Source of the DNA: Planctomycetota bacterium
GTDB lineage: Bacteria > Planctomycetota > Planctomycetia > Planctomycetales > Planctomycetaceae
Assembly: GCA_030836185.1 (NCBI GenBank)
Contig: JAURQH010000012.1
Coordinates: 1 to 34,178 of the forward strand
DNA length: 34,178 bases
Reading direction: 5' to 3'
Shown: in pieces, positions 17,385 through 25,697 of the stretch
Layout of the letters: each line of letters begins with the position of its first letter
How positions within the stretch are numbered: the stretch's first letter is position 1
Translations under genes and position numbers: made by a program
Notes under the pieces: generated by a model
The model's database searches: none
Told to the model about the DNA's origin: nothing
Seen by the model: the letters and a program-made list of their open reading frames with translations, nothing else

Positions 17385-18170
17385 TTAACTCTGTTGCCAA
17401 TGGTCGATATCGTCTTGTCTCGTGGGATTTGAATTCGGCTTGGCTTTGACAAACAGTGTGACCAAAGCCAGCCCCGCGATGAACCCACCGATGTGGGCGG
17501 CATACGCGACGCCTCCTCCTTCTTGACCGAGGGTTCCCAGCCCGCCGATGACCTGCATGACAAACCACATTCCCACCACAACCCAGGCTGGTAGAGTAAT
17601 CACCACACGAATGGCAATGACATGCACGCCTCGCGTGGGATGTCTCATCAGATAGCCACCCAGCACGCCGGCAATTGCCCCGGAGGCTCCCAGGCAAGGG
17701 ACTAATGCGCTGGGGCCACCCGCGTTCAGTAACACATGCGATAACCCGGCGATAATTCCGCAGAGCACATAGAAGGCAAGATACCGACCGTGTCCCATTT
17801 CGTCTTCGATATTGTCTCCAAAAATCCATAAGTACAACATATTCCCCAACAAGTGCATGATGCTGCCGTGCATGAACATCGCCGTCAGTAATGTTCCCCA
17901 AACCGGGATGGGAGTCGGTTCGAGGCCCGGCATCTCATAGACTTGACCGGTTGCCGGGTCTTCGATGTATTCCGGGTCGGTGACAATATCCTCTCCGGTG
18001 ACAATCTCTTTGGGCACGGTCGAAAACGCCATCGTGAATTGATCCCCTTTGGGACCCGATTGCAGCAAGAAGAAGACCGCGATATTGATGGCCAGCAGGG
18101 CGTAATTGACGACAGGTTTAATCGTTCGACCTTGATTATCGTCACCGATGGGGAAGAAAAATAATGGCAT
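17385..18170 (-). CDS. Rhomboid family intramembrane serine protease
   Basis: The 261-residue protein has about six membrane helices. Rhomboid signatures are present in order: the HGSIMHLLGNMLYLWIFGDNIED segment (the H…N oxyanion region), the catalytic GASGAIAG with Ser163, and the AHIGGFIAGL helix with catalytic His226. A loop of about 60 residues between the first two helices is acidic and contains EDIVTDPEYIEDP. Rhomboids cleave membrane-anchored substrates within the bilayer; the substrate here is unknown. ATG 18170 is chosen because the protein then begins MPLFFFPIGDDN, typical of bacterial rhomboids. An upstream start at 18263 would overlap the divergent mfnB promoter. The short C-terminus ends in a polar tail. 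Confidence 0.93.
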   Translation of the reverse strand: MPLFFFPIGDDNQGRTIKPVVNYALLAINIAVFFLLQSGPKGDQFTMAFSTVPKEIVTGEDIVTDPEYIEDPATGQVYEMPGLEPTPIPVWGTLLTAMFMHGSIMHLLGNMLYLWIFGDNIEDEMGHGRYLAFYVLCGIIAGLSHVLLNAGGPSALVPCLGASGAIAGVLGGYLMRHPTRGVHVIAIRVVITLPAWVVVGMWFVMQVIGGLGTLGQEGGGVAYAAHIGGFIAGLALVTLFVKAKPNSNPTRQDDIDHWQQS

Positions 18171-18206
18171 AAAATCTCTTTCGGAATTCAAAGGATTGCT
18201 CGAACG

Positions 18207-18212
18207 ATTATA
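18207..18212 (-). promoter_or_regulatory. Candidate -10 box for the rhomboid gene
   Basis: A perfect TATAAT is read on the minus strand 37 bases before the rhomboid ATG. The sequence 17 bases upstream (TTTTCG) is a poor -35, so an activator or another sigma factor could be involved. It lies in the 121-base gap shared with the divergent mfnB. Confidence 0.35.
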
Positions 18213-18291
18213 GACAAGCGGTCGGGTAGCGAAAAGCAGGTCGTTGAGCAAACGACTCGACAATACGAGCCTTGATAGCTATGTTGCTGAA

Positions 18292-19059
18292 ATGAACGAG
18301 CCTGCAGAATCAAATATCAGCATCAATTCGACGCCGATGGCTCCTCGTCTCCTCGTCAGCGTGCGCAACTTGGAAGAAGCTCGGATCGCCCATCATGCGA
18401 ACGTCGATTTGATCGATCTGAAAGAACCTCACAAAGGTTCGCTCGGCATGGTCGAACTCTCCACCGCTCAAAAAATCGCGGAAGTATTGCCTGAAGCGAC
18501 GCTGAGTCTGGCATTGGGTGAATTGAGCGAAAGGAAACAAAAATCATCCGTCTTGCGAATTCCAACGGCATTTCGATATCTGAAAATTGGGTTGTCAGGC
18601 GAAGAGGAAAACAGAACTTGGCAGGAAGAATGGCAATCACTCAGGAACAATATCGAAGCAGAGGCTGAGAAATCATTCCAATGGATTGCCGTTATTTATG
18701 TCGATCATGAGCTTGCGAAGAGTCCCGCCCCGGATGTAATCATCGAGACTGCCATCACGACCGGTTGCGCTGGTGTATTATTCGATACTTGGTCGAAACA
18801 ATCGGGCAGTTTGCTCGATTGGTTATCGGTCGAGCAACTCAAAGCGTATCGAGAAATGATTCAGGGAGCAGGACTGTTGACGGCACTTGCAGGTAGCTTA
18901 CGCGAGAATCATTTGCCGATTCTCAGACCGATAGGAACCGATATTTTCGCCGTGCGCGGCGCAGTGTGTGAGGAAAATGATCGAGTCGGAACGATCTCTG
19001 CGACTCGCATCAAAACATTTCAGGAAGTTCTGAATTCACCCATTGCACAACCGGGGTGA
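18292..19059 (+). CDS. mfnB: MfnB-like (5-formylfuran-3-yl)methyl phosphate synthase
   Basis: The protein is 255 residues from ATG 18292, or 240 from ATG 18337, which aligns better with the archaeal start (MAPRLLVSV). It matches the MfnB/DUF556 TIM-barrel family. LLVSVRNLEEA is followed by VDLIDLKEPHKGSLG with the likely active-site Lys44, YLKIGL with Lys98 (the second conserved lysine), IAVIYVDHE, and LTALAGSL near the C-terminus. In archaea MfnB makes the furan core of methanofuran from glyceraldehyde-3-phosphate. Planctomycetes and methylotrophs carry homologues with their tetrahydromethanopterin/methanofuran-type C1 pathway. No other gene of that pathway is in the window. Divergent from the rhomboid gene; convergent with the next gene, six bases apart. 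Confidence 0.85.
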   Translation: MNEPAESNISINSTPMAPRLLVSVRNLEEARIAHHANVDLIDLKEPHKGSLGMVELSTAQKIAEVLPEATLSLALGELSERKQKSSVLRIPTAFRYLKIGLSGEEENRTWQEEWQSLRNNIEAEAEKSFQWIAVIYVDHELAKSPAPDVIIETAITTGCAGVLFDTWSKQSGSLLDWLSVEQLKAYREMIQGAGLLTALAGSLRENHLPILRPIGTDIFAVRGAVCEENDRVGTISATRIKTFQEVLNSPIAQPG

Positions 19060-19065
19060 GTTTTT

Positions 19066-20088
19066 TTATTCGTCTTTCTTCTCTTTGACGGCGTTCGCTG
19101 CGGCTTTCGCTTTTTCATCTTCTTTGTCTTCCTCTTTTTTCACAGGCGGTTTCATCGCGGCTGCAAAGACAATCTGTTTTCCGTTGCGGGTATATCGAGG
19201 ATTCGTAGCAATCATTTGCGGGGGGAGATTGGGGACAGGTACCGGCTTGGCATCGGGCTTGAGGGGTTCCATCGTGTAGAGACGATAAATTTTCAATTCG
19301 GGATCAATTTGCGAAAACAGAATTTTCGATCCATCAGGATGCCAATCAACAGATTCGTGGACTGAGCTGATCTCTGTCAACAAAATGGGTTCTCGCTCTT
19401 TGATCACTTGTGCTGCAAAAATACCGGTTTTACGTTCGTGAGTAATCCCCTTGAATACAATGTTGCGGCTATCGGGTGACCAAGCGAAGTTGAAATAAAT
19501 GATGCGAAAAGGGGATTTTTCTCCTTCAAAGACAATCCATTCGTCCCCCTCAACAATGTCTAAAATTTTGAGATTGTAACTATTGGAATAGGAAGCCCAC
19601 GCGAGCATCTTTCCATTGGGAGACCAAGCCGTCCCCCAACCTTTCGGGTCAAGTTTTGTGGCGGTCTCTTCAGGATTCTCGACGTTCGCCACCCACACGC
19701 CGCGATCATCGTAACGGGAATAAAAGAAACGTTTTCCGCGTGGGGAAAGTGACGGGTTTAAGCCTTGGCAAAGTTTTGTTTCTTCCCCGGATTCCAAGTC
19801 CACAAGATAAATGACGGAAGATGTGGCACGCTCTTTTTTTTCAGCATTGAAACCACTGAAAATCATCAACTGGCCACCCTCAGAGAATGAGGGAGAGCCC
19901 TCGGCACGATGGGTTGATTCCGGGAACAATCGCTTCGGATTTTTGCCATCAACATCTGCGATATAAAGTTGGGGCCAGGTTTGCAGATTCAAAGTGGTAT
20001 TTGCAGGAGGCTGATCTTGAGCCGACAAATGTCCTGACGAGGGCAGATACGCCAGAAATATGATGATAACGATATATTTGTGGATCAT
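19066..20088 (-). CDS. Exported TolB-like beta-propeller protein
   Basis: The 340-residue protein has a signal peptide (about 1-23, …SGHLSAQ). WD40-like/TolB-type propeller blades follow, recognisable by repeats such as LYIADVDGKNPKRLF, PSFSEGGQLMIFSG, PSLSPRGKRFFYSRYD, TAWSPNGKMLAWAS, FAWSPDSRNIVFKG, DWHPDGSKILFSQ and NPRYTRNGKQIVFAA. The last 35 residues form a strongly charged Lys/Glu/Ala tail. The fold is clear, with seven or fewer blades, but the ligand is not. TolB itself works with Pal; the absence of tol or pal genes here argues for a separate periplasmic role. Its promoter must lie in 20089-20302, shared with the divergent ABC-F gene. Confidence 0.8.
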   Translation of the reverse strand: MIHKYIVIIIFLAYLPSSGHLSAQDQPPANTTLNLQTWPQLYIADVDGKNPKRLFPESTHRAEGSPSFSEGGQLMIFSGFNAEKKERATSSVIYLVDLESGEETKLCQGLNPSLSPRGKRFFYSRYDDRGVWVANVENPEETATKLDPKGWGTAWSPNGKMLAWASYSNSYNLKILDIVEGDEWIVFEGEKSPFRIIYFNFAWSPDSRNIVFKGITHERKTGIFAAQVIKEREPILLTEISSVHESVDWHPDGSKILFSQIDPELKIYRLYTMEPLKPDAKPVPVPNLPPQMIATNPRYTRNGKQIVFAAAMKPPVKKEEDKEDEKAKAAANAVKEKKDE

Positions 20089-20117
20089 ATCTTCGATTTC
20101 AGAGAAACGATGACCGG

Positions 20118-20258
20118 TTGACTCTTTTTCAAATCCTCGCCGAACTCATTCTCGAACACAAGGACGATTTGCTCCAACGAGGGGCTTCATTTTGTGAGAT
20201 CCCTCGAATTTCTCACCCCGAACTGCCTTTGCACTTCTGGAGTCAACAGTCACAATAG
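20118..20258 (+). CDS. Possible small protein (46 residues)
   Basis: A TTG-initiated frame fills most of the 214-base gap between the TolB-like gene and the ABC-F gene and ends 44 bases before the ABC-F start. Its translation looks protein-like (begins LTLFQILAELILEHKDDLL, ends with HPELPLHFWSQQSQ), with an amphipathic first half. The frame stays open upstream without an ATG, and there is no Shine-Dalgarno. It may be a real small gene, a remnant, or chance. Confidence 0.25.
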   Translation: MTLFQILAELILEHKDDLLQRGASFCEIPRISHPELPLHFWSQQSQ

Positions 20259-20302
20259 AGCCACAATTCAAACCCCTTCATACTTTTAGCTTCTGAATAC
20301 CG

Positions 20303-22078
20303 ATGACCACGCTGCTTGAACTCCGCGACGCTCTAAAATCATACGGCGGCCAAACTCTTCTTGATGAAGCCGATTTGACCCTGAGTGATGAATACAAGGT
20401 CGGTTTTATTGGCCGTAACGGGGCGGGGAAATCGACTCTCTGTAAAATTCTGCTGGGAAACGAACAACTCGATTCTGGGGAATGTATTCGGCATCCGCAT
20501 TTACGACTGGGCTATTTGCATCAGCACGATCCGTTTGATCCCGGGGAATCGGCGATGGAATTCCTGATGCGTGATTCCGGTCAGCCCGATTATCGTTGCG
20601 GACAGGTGGCGGCTCAATTTGAACTGAAGAACGAACGCTTGGAATGTCCGCTCAAAGAACTCTCGGGCGGTTGGCAGACTCGTGTCAAATTGGCGGCGTT
20701 GTTATTGCACGACCCCAATTTGTTACTGCTCGATGAACCGACCAACTTTCTTGATTTGCGAACACAAATTTTGCTGGAAAACTTTCTACGTGATTTGCCT
20801 TTAGCGTGTGTCATCGTTTCCCATGATCGTTCATTTCTCAAAGCCACCTGTAACCAGACACTCGAACTGGCGAAAGGGAAGCTCACGATGTACTCGGGTG
20901 ACATCGAAGCGTATTTGGAGATGAAGGATGAACAACGCGAACGAGACATGCGTTACAACGCCAACATTCGCTCCAAACAAAGACAGCTCAAAACATTCAT
21001 CGATAAGAATAAAGCGGGTGCCAACACGGCGTCTCAGGCGCGCAGTAAAGCCAAACAACTCGCGCGTTTAGAAACGGTCGATATCGAACAATCGGAAGCA
21101 ACCGTTTCAATTCATGTTCCACGAGTCGAAGCCAGAAAAGGTTCGGTATTGCGTTGCACCAATCTCTCCATTGGGTATGAAAAAGGAGAGCCGGTTGCCG
21201 ACGAAATCCATCTCGATTTGGAGTATGGCGAGCGGATTGCCATCGTCGGAGACAACGGCCAAGGGAAAACGACCTTCCTGCGAACCATCGTGGGCTCACT
21301 GCCAGAGTTGGGTGGAAACATCAAATGGGGTTACGGCGTCGATATCGGAACTTACGCTCAACATGTCTATACGTCGTTACCCAAAGACATGCGAGTGCTT
21401 GAATATTTGCAGGCAGAAGCGCTTCCCGAAACGACCACTCAGCAAGTGATGGAAGCGGCGGGAAGTTTTCTGTTTCGCGATGAACATCTGAAAAAACCGG
21501 TGTCGGTATTGAGCGGGGGAGAACGGGCACGACTTTGTCTGTCGGGAATTATGCTGGGGAAATCGTCGGTCTTAATTCTCGACGAACCGGGTAACCACCT
21601 CGATGTGGAAACGGTCGAAGCACTCGCCGATGCATTAAAGACTTACGAAGGGACCGTGATCTTCACGAGCCACGATCGGCACTTCATGCAAAAAGTAGCG
21701 ACAACTGTTGTGGAAGTTCGCGATGGGAGCGTCGTTAATTATCCCGGCAGCTACGAAGATTATCTCTATCGTGTCACCAAAGAAGTGGAAGACGGGCAGC
21801 GAGACGCCTCTTCGTCACCTCGCTCCAAAGGGCCAGCACCGAGTGTGAAACAGGCTGGCAAAGTGATCTACGAAACCTCGAAAGAGCAAAAAAAAGTCGA
21901 GCGAAAAATTGAGAAACTCGATCAGCAACGGCAGAAAATCAATAAAGAGTTTCTCAAAATGACGGATCACGAAAAAGCAGCCGAGTTGCAGAAAGAACTC
22001 GATGCTCTCAATGACGAAATCGGACAACTCGAAGAGCAGTGGATGGAGTTGCAATCGGAGCTGGATGATGTCGAATAA
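20303..22078 (+). CDS. ABC-F family ATPase (Uup/EttA-like translation factor)
   Basis: The 591-residue soluble protein has two ABC domains and no membrane segment. The first domain has Walker A GRNGAGKST (37-45), signature LSGGW and Walker B LLLLDEPTNFLD. The linker (about 205-260) is rich in Arg/Lys/Gln and matches the P-site tRNA interaction motif region. The second domain has Walker A GDNGQGKTT (316-324), signature LSGGE (about 403) and Walker B LILDEPGNHLD, where the usual DEPTNHLD Thr is Gly430. A Uup-like C-terminal coiled coil follows (about 525-590). ABC-F proteins bind the ribosome E-site and rescue or regulate translation. The start is ATG 20303. It lies alone, divergent from the TolB-like gene. 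Confidence 0.93.
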   Translation: MTTLLELRDALKSYGGQTLLDEADLTLSDEYKVGFIGRNGAGKSTLCKILLGNEQLDSGECIRHPHLRLGYLHQHDPFDPGESAMEFLMRDSGQPDYRCGQVAAQFELKNERLECPLKELSGGWQTRVKLAALLLHDPNLLLLDEPTNFLDLRTQILLENFLRDLPLACVIVSHDRSFLKATCNQTLELAKGKLTMYSGDIEAYLEMKDEQRERDMRYNANIRSKQRQLKTFIDKNKAGANTASQARSKAKQLARLETVDIEQSEATVSIHVPRVEARKGSVLRCTNLSIGYEKGEPVADEIHLDLEYGERIAIVGDNGQGKTTFLRTIVGSLPELGGNIKWGYGVDIGTYAQHVYTSLPKDMRVLEYLQAEALPETTTQQVMEAAGSFLFRDEHLKKPVSVLSGGERARLCLSGIMLGKSSVLILDEPGNHLDVETVEALADALKTYEGTVIFTSHDRHFMQKVATTVVEVRDGSVVNYPGSYEDYLYRVTKEVEDGQRDASSSPRSKGPAPSVKQAGKVIYETSKEQKKVERKIEKLDQQRQKINKEFLKMTDHEKAAELQKELDALNDEIGQLEEQWMELQSELDDVE

Positions 22079-22135
22079 GCCAGGTCGCGAGGTTTCTTCC
22101 TGAAAATCGCCATTCGCGCACCTCGGCTTGCTCTC

Positions 22136-22141
22136 TATAAT
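22136..22141 (+). promoter_or_regulatory. Candidate -10 box for the exported PIMT gene
   Basis: A perfect TATAAT lies 45 bases before the ATG at 22187, but no good -35 is seen at the proper spacing. The gene may also be read through from the ABC-F gene 108 bases upstream, since no convincing terminator separates them. Confidence 0.3.
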
Positions 22142-22186
22142 TAAAGTCAATCACTCGCTTGCTCTCATGGATGGAAGAATCGCGAT

Positions 22187-23401
22187 ATGCGCGCAACGAC
22201 ACGTTTTCTCGTCAGCTTGGTACTCACAAGTATGGTGGGATCTCTGCCTGCTCAAGAGCGGGATCAGTTTTATGATCAACGCCTGGAGATGGTTCATACA
22301 TTTTTGATTCCTGAAGGAATCACGAACAAACGGGTCGTGCATGCTCTCAAGACGGTCAAACGACACGAGTTTGTCAGCCAGTTTCGTCAGAAGTATGCCT
22401 ATCACGACGTAGCCATCGAAATTGGTTACGGCCAGACAATTTCGCCTCCCTACATCGTTGCCTATATGACTCAGGTTCTCGATCCACAACCCGACGACAA
22501 AGTGCTCGAAATTGGCACCGGTTCGGGTTATCAGGCTGCCGTGCTGGGAGAAATTTGCGACGAAGTATATTCCATCGAGATTGTCGAGCAGTTGGGAGTG
22601 AAAGCGGGCAACAAATTGAAAGAGCTCGGTTACGACAACATACATACGAAAGTCGGAGACGGTTATCTCGGCTGGCCCGAGCATGCACCGTTCGATAAAA
22701 TCATCGTGACTTGTTCCCCGGAGAAAATTCCCAAACCGCTCGCTGATCAACTGGCCGAGGGAGGGAAGATGGTGGTGCCGGTCGGTGAGCGTTATCAGCA
22801 AGTCTTTTATCTGCTGGAAAAGAGAGACGGCAAACTGGTCGAGACGGAGTTGATTCCGACATTGTTTGTCCCGATGACCGGTGAGTCAGAAAAGAATCGA
22901 GAAGTCAGACCGAACCCGCTTGCTCCCAAAATTGTGAATGGGTCGTTCGAGCTTGATGACAATAAAGATGGCAAGCTCGATAATTGGCACTATCAACGGC
23001 AGATGAAATATCTGCTGTCGGGTGGGTTGCACGGTGATCGTTGTGTGCGTTTTTTCAACCTGACACCCGGACAACCTGCACAAGCCTTGCAAGGAATGGG
23101 AATCGATGGGCGAGTGCTGGGAACGATCAGATTGCAGGTCTCGGCGACTTTCGAGAACCTTCGATCCGGGACCAACGATTTTGAAAAACCGGGCTTGCAG
23201 GTATTTTTCTACGATTATCGCCGAAAGTATATCACCGGTGAAATGGTCGGCCCCTGGACGGGGAACTCACCGTGGCGCACCTACAAGAAAACATTTTCGA
23301 TTCCCCTCGATGCCCGAGAAATGATTGTGCAAGTCGGAATCAATGGTGGCACTGGGAAGCTGATTCTGGACGATGTGCGGATGGAAGTCGAGAAACGCTG
23401 A
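22187..23401 (+). CDS. Exported protein-L-isoaspartate O-methyltransferase with C-terminal jelly-roll-like domain
   Basis: The 404-residue protein starts with a signal peptide (about 1-22, …SMVGSLPAQ). A complete PIMT domain follows (about 30-235). It includes EFVSQFRQKYAYHDVAIEIGYGQTISPPY with the conserved GQTIS and Y/P motif, the SAM-binding loop VLEIGTGSGYQ (106-116), and GDGYLGWPEHAPFDKIIV with PVG. PIMT methylates isoaspartate to start repair of damaged proteins. The remaining 150 residues begin NGSFELDDNKDGKLDNW, a Ca-loop-like opening typical of CBM4/9-like carbohydrate-binding or galactose-binding folds, and end LILDDVRMEVEK. Usual PIMTs are about 210 residues, so this is a fusion. 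Export raises the question of where SAM comes from. Confidence 0.87.
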   Translation: MRATTRFLVSLVLTSMVGSLPAQERDQFYDQRLEMVHTFLIPEGITNKRVVHALKTVKRHEFVSQFRQKYAYHDVAIEIGYGQTISPPYIVAYMTQVLDPQPDDKVLEIGTGSGYQAAVLGEICDEVYSIEIVEQLGVKAGNKLKELGYDNIHTKVGDGYLGWPEHAPFDKIIVTCSPEKIPKPLADQLAEGGKMVVPVGERYQQVFYLLEKRDGKLVETELIPTLFVPMTGESEKNREVRPNPLAPKIVNGSFELDDNKDGKLDNWHYQRQMKYLLSGGLHGDRCVRFFNLTPGQPAQALQGMGIDGRVLGTIRLQVSATFENLRSGTNDFEKPGLQVFFYDYRRKYITGEMVGPWTGNSPWRTYKKTFSIPLDAREMIVQVGINGGTGKLILDDVRMEVEKR

Positions 23402-23562
23402 CGGCTGTGACTCGGCGTTTTCCTCGTCAGTGTGGATTGCGCAGATATTCTTTTGCGATAGATTCTGGGGCTGAGTTTGCGTGATGATAATCCAACGATC
23501 TTCCTGTTGCTTCGGGTGAGATCTGCCTTACAAGTCCACGAGAGCCCCAGCCACCCAAAATC

Positions 23563-24102
23563 TTACTTGGCTTGATGATCGGCAAAGCGCGCCCGGAACT
23601 TTTCCAATTTGGGTTTGATGACCGCGTTGCAATATGGCTGGTTGCCGTTTTGCTGATAATATCCTTGGTGATATTCTTCTGCCGGGTAGAAAGTGGTTAG
23701 CGGTTCGATGAGTGTCACAATCGGACTGGCGAACTCATCGCTGGCATCGAGTTCGCTCAATAACTGTTGGGCAACTTGGCTCTGCCCGTCATCGTGAGTG
23801 AAAATAATAGAGCGATATTGTGTGCCCCTGTCGGCACCTTGCTGATTGAGTGTTGTCGGATCATGAGTCGCAAAGAAGATCGTTAGCAAATCACGATAAG
23901 AAATATGATCAGCATCAAACTCCACCTGAATCACTTCCGCATGCCCGGTGGTTCCCGAGCAGATATCCTTATAGGTGGGGTTTTCCGTTTTCCCGCCTGC
24001 GTAACCTGATGTGACTGATTTGACTCCCAGAACTTCGGAGTAAATCGCTTCGGTACACCAAAAACAGCCACCACCGAATGTCGCCAATGAAGCGTCCGTC
24101 AT
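23563..24102 (-). CDS. msrA: Peptide-methionine (S)-S-oxide reductase
   Basis: The 179-residue MsrA is of normal length. The active-site motif GGGCFWC is at residues 10-16, with catalytic Cys13 near the N-terminus. GYAGGKTENPTYKDICSGTTGHAEVIQVEFD, the most conserved MsrA block, follows, then FFATHDPTTLNQQGADRGTQYRS and YHQGYYQQN. It reduces methionine-S-sulfoxide using thioredoxin. No signal peptide, so it is cytosolic. It lies 39 bases after the sulfatase stop on the same strand and is probably co-transcribed with it. Convergent with the exported PIMT, another protein-repair gene. Confidence 0.96.
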   Translation of the reverse strand: MTDASLATFGGGCFWCTEAIYSEVLGVKSVTSGYAGGKTENPTYKDICSGTTGHAEVIQVEFDADHISYRDLLTIFFATHDPTTLNQQGADRGTQYRSIIFTHDDGQSQVAQQLLSELDASDEFASPIVTLIEPLTTFYPAEEYHQGYYQQNGNQPYCNAVIKPKLEKFRARFADHQAK

Positions 24103-24141
24103 AATATTGCTTTCAGTCGGATTAATATAAGTCTTGCAGAT

Positions 24142-25551
24142 TCACATCGGGGCAATGCGTGGAGAGCCCATGTCGGTCGTCAAGCAGACATGCGAATTAA
24201 AGCTCTCTTCGATGAGCTGATGTTTGATTGTTTGATGTTCGGCAGAATCCCATAAGTCATCAAACTCCCAAGGATCGACCTGTAAATCGTACAGTTCGCC
24301 CAGGTTTTTGTTGTGATACATGCAGAGTTTGTAGCGTTCGATTCGATACATCGTGCCGAATGTTCCCGTGCCGCCAGTGAAGAACGGGTCGAGCGCGTCA
24401 AAATATTCACTCCGCACAAATTCACGGAAATGTTCTGGGTTGGCTTCTCCTGTGAGCACGGGAATCAACGAACGCCCTTGCATATAGTCGGGCTGTTCGA
24501 GCCCAGCCAGTTCGACAATCGTTGAGGTCAGGTCGAGCATTTCGACCAAGCCTTTGGCTTTAAGGTCTGACTTAAATTGTCCCGGCCACGAGAAAATCAG
24601 CGGTATGCGAACAAGCCCTTCGTAAAAACGACATCCCTTGTACATCAAGCCGTGATCGCCGAGAGTCTCACCATGATCGCTGGTGAAAATGATCACCGTG
24701 TTTTCACGTTGTCCAGTTTCATCGAGGTAATCGAGGATGCGGGCAAACTGATCGTCGATCTGTTTGATCATGGCATAATAGTCGGCCTGTTTGCGAAACG
24801 CATTGTGTTGCTCGGGTGTTTTCAGATCATCCTGAAAGTCGAGCGAGGCGAGTTTCTGCTGTTGCTTGAGATCGGAATCGCGAAAGTAAGGGCCGGGCAT
24901 TTGCTGCGGGTCAAATTGATCGGCATAGAACTTGGGAGGAATGAACGGCGGGTGCGGATCATAAATATTGACGTTCAGCAGCCAAGGTTCATTCGATCCC
25001 GACTGCTGTTTGAGAAACTCCAATGAGCGTTCGGTTCCCCAAGTTGTCTGATGGAGTTCTGTGGGGACTCGCTCTTCGCTACTGCGAAGCGTGTCGAGTT
25101 CTCCACCTTGTTGCCGTACCCAGTCGGCGTAATCGTGTCCCGATTCCCAATCGTCACGCGGTGCGTGTGAGAATTTCCAATAACTGAAGCCATCACCATT
25201 AGAGAGCCTCGGTTCCGTTCGATGCCCCGAGCTTTGAAGATGAAACTTACCAATCAGCCCACACGTGTAACCGTTCTCAGCAATCAGTTTTGTGATGACG
25301 GGTGGGAATTGAGGAAACGTATCGTTGCCATTACGTGTATTGTGCAGACGCGATGGATACAGACCGGTCATAAAGCTTGATCGACTCGGAGTACAGATCG
25401 GGCTCTGGCAATAGGTATGTGTAAATGCAGTCCCCTCGTGGACCAATCGGTCGATGGTCGGCGTGCGAACGTGAGGATTACCGAGTGCTCCAATCGTGTC
25501 GAAGCGTTGTTGATCGGTACAATACCAGAGGATGTTGGGGCGTTTATTCAT
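24142..25551 (-). CDS. Type I (formylglycine) sulfatase, cytosolic type
   Basis: The 469-residue sulfatase starts at ATG 25551 (MNKRPNILWYCTDQQ). An upstream start at 25692 would add 47 residues with no family support. The metal-binding Asp13 lies in TDQQR. The formylglycine motif CTPSR has Cys53, which must be matured by a formylglycine-generating enzyme. IFTSDHGETLGDHG supplies the later Asp/His ligands. No signal peptide is visible, unlike most planctomycete sulfatases, so it probably acts inside the cell. Residues FVRSEYFDALDPFFTGGTGTFGTMY near the C-terminus are typical of the arylsulfatase/choline-sulfatase-like group. Substrate unknown. Divergent from the TTT transporter, which may import its substrate or a related acid. 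Confidence 0.9.
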   Translation of the reverse strand: MNKRPNILWYCTDQQRFDTIGALGNPHVRTPTIDRLVHEGTAFTHTYCQSPICTPSRSSFMTGLYPSRLHNTRNGNDTFPQFPPVITKLIAENGYTCGLIGKFHLQSSGHRTEPRLSNGDGFSYWKFSHAPRDDWESGHDYADWVRQQGGELDTLRSSEERVPTELHQTTWGTERSLEFLKQQSGSNEPWLLNVNIYDPHPPFIPPKFYADQFDPQQMPGPYFRDSDLKQQQKLASLDFQDDLKTPEQHNAFRKQADYYAMIKQIDDQFARILDYLDETGQRENTVIIFTSDHGETLGDHGLMYKGCRFYEGLVRIPLIFSWPGQFKSDLKAKGLVEMLDLTSTIVELAGLEQPDYMQGRSLIPVLTGEANPEHFREFVRSEYFDALDPFFTGGTGTFGTMYRIERYKLCMYHNKNLGELYDLQVDPWEFDDLWDSAEHQTIKHQLIEESFNSHVCLTTDMGSPRIAPM

Positions 25552-25697
25552 ATTTGTATTGTCGCGGAGAGGTGACCGTTTCTCAACTCTGGAAGCTGTT
25601 AATGAAGTCCGATTCAGGTATCTCCTGTTTGGCTGGCGGCTAATTTTCTGGGCTTCTTCTGGAATCGGACACAGAAAACTCGCTACACTCAATCGTC

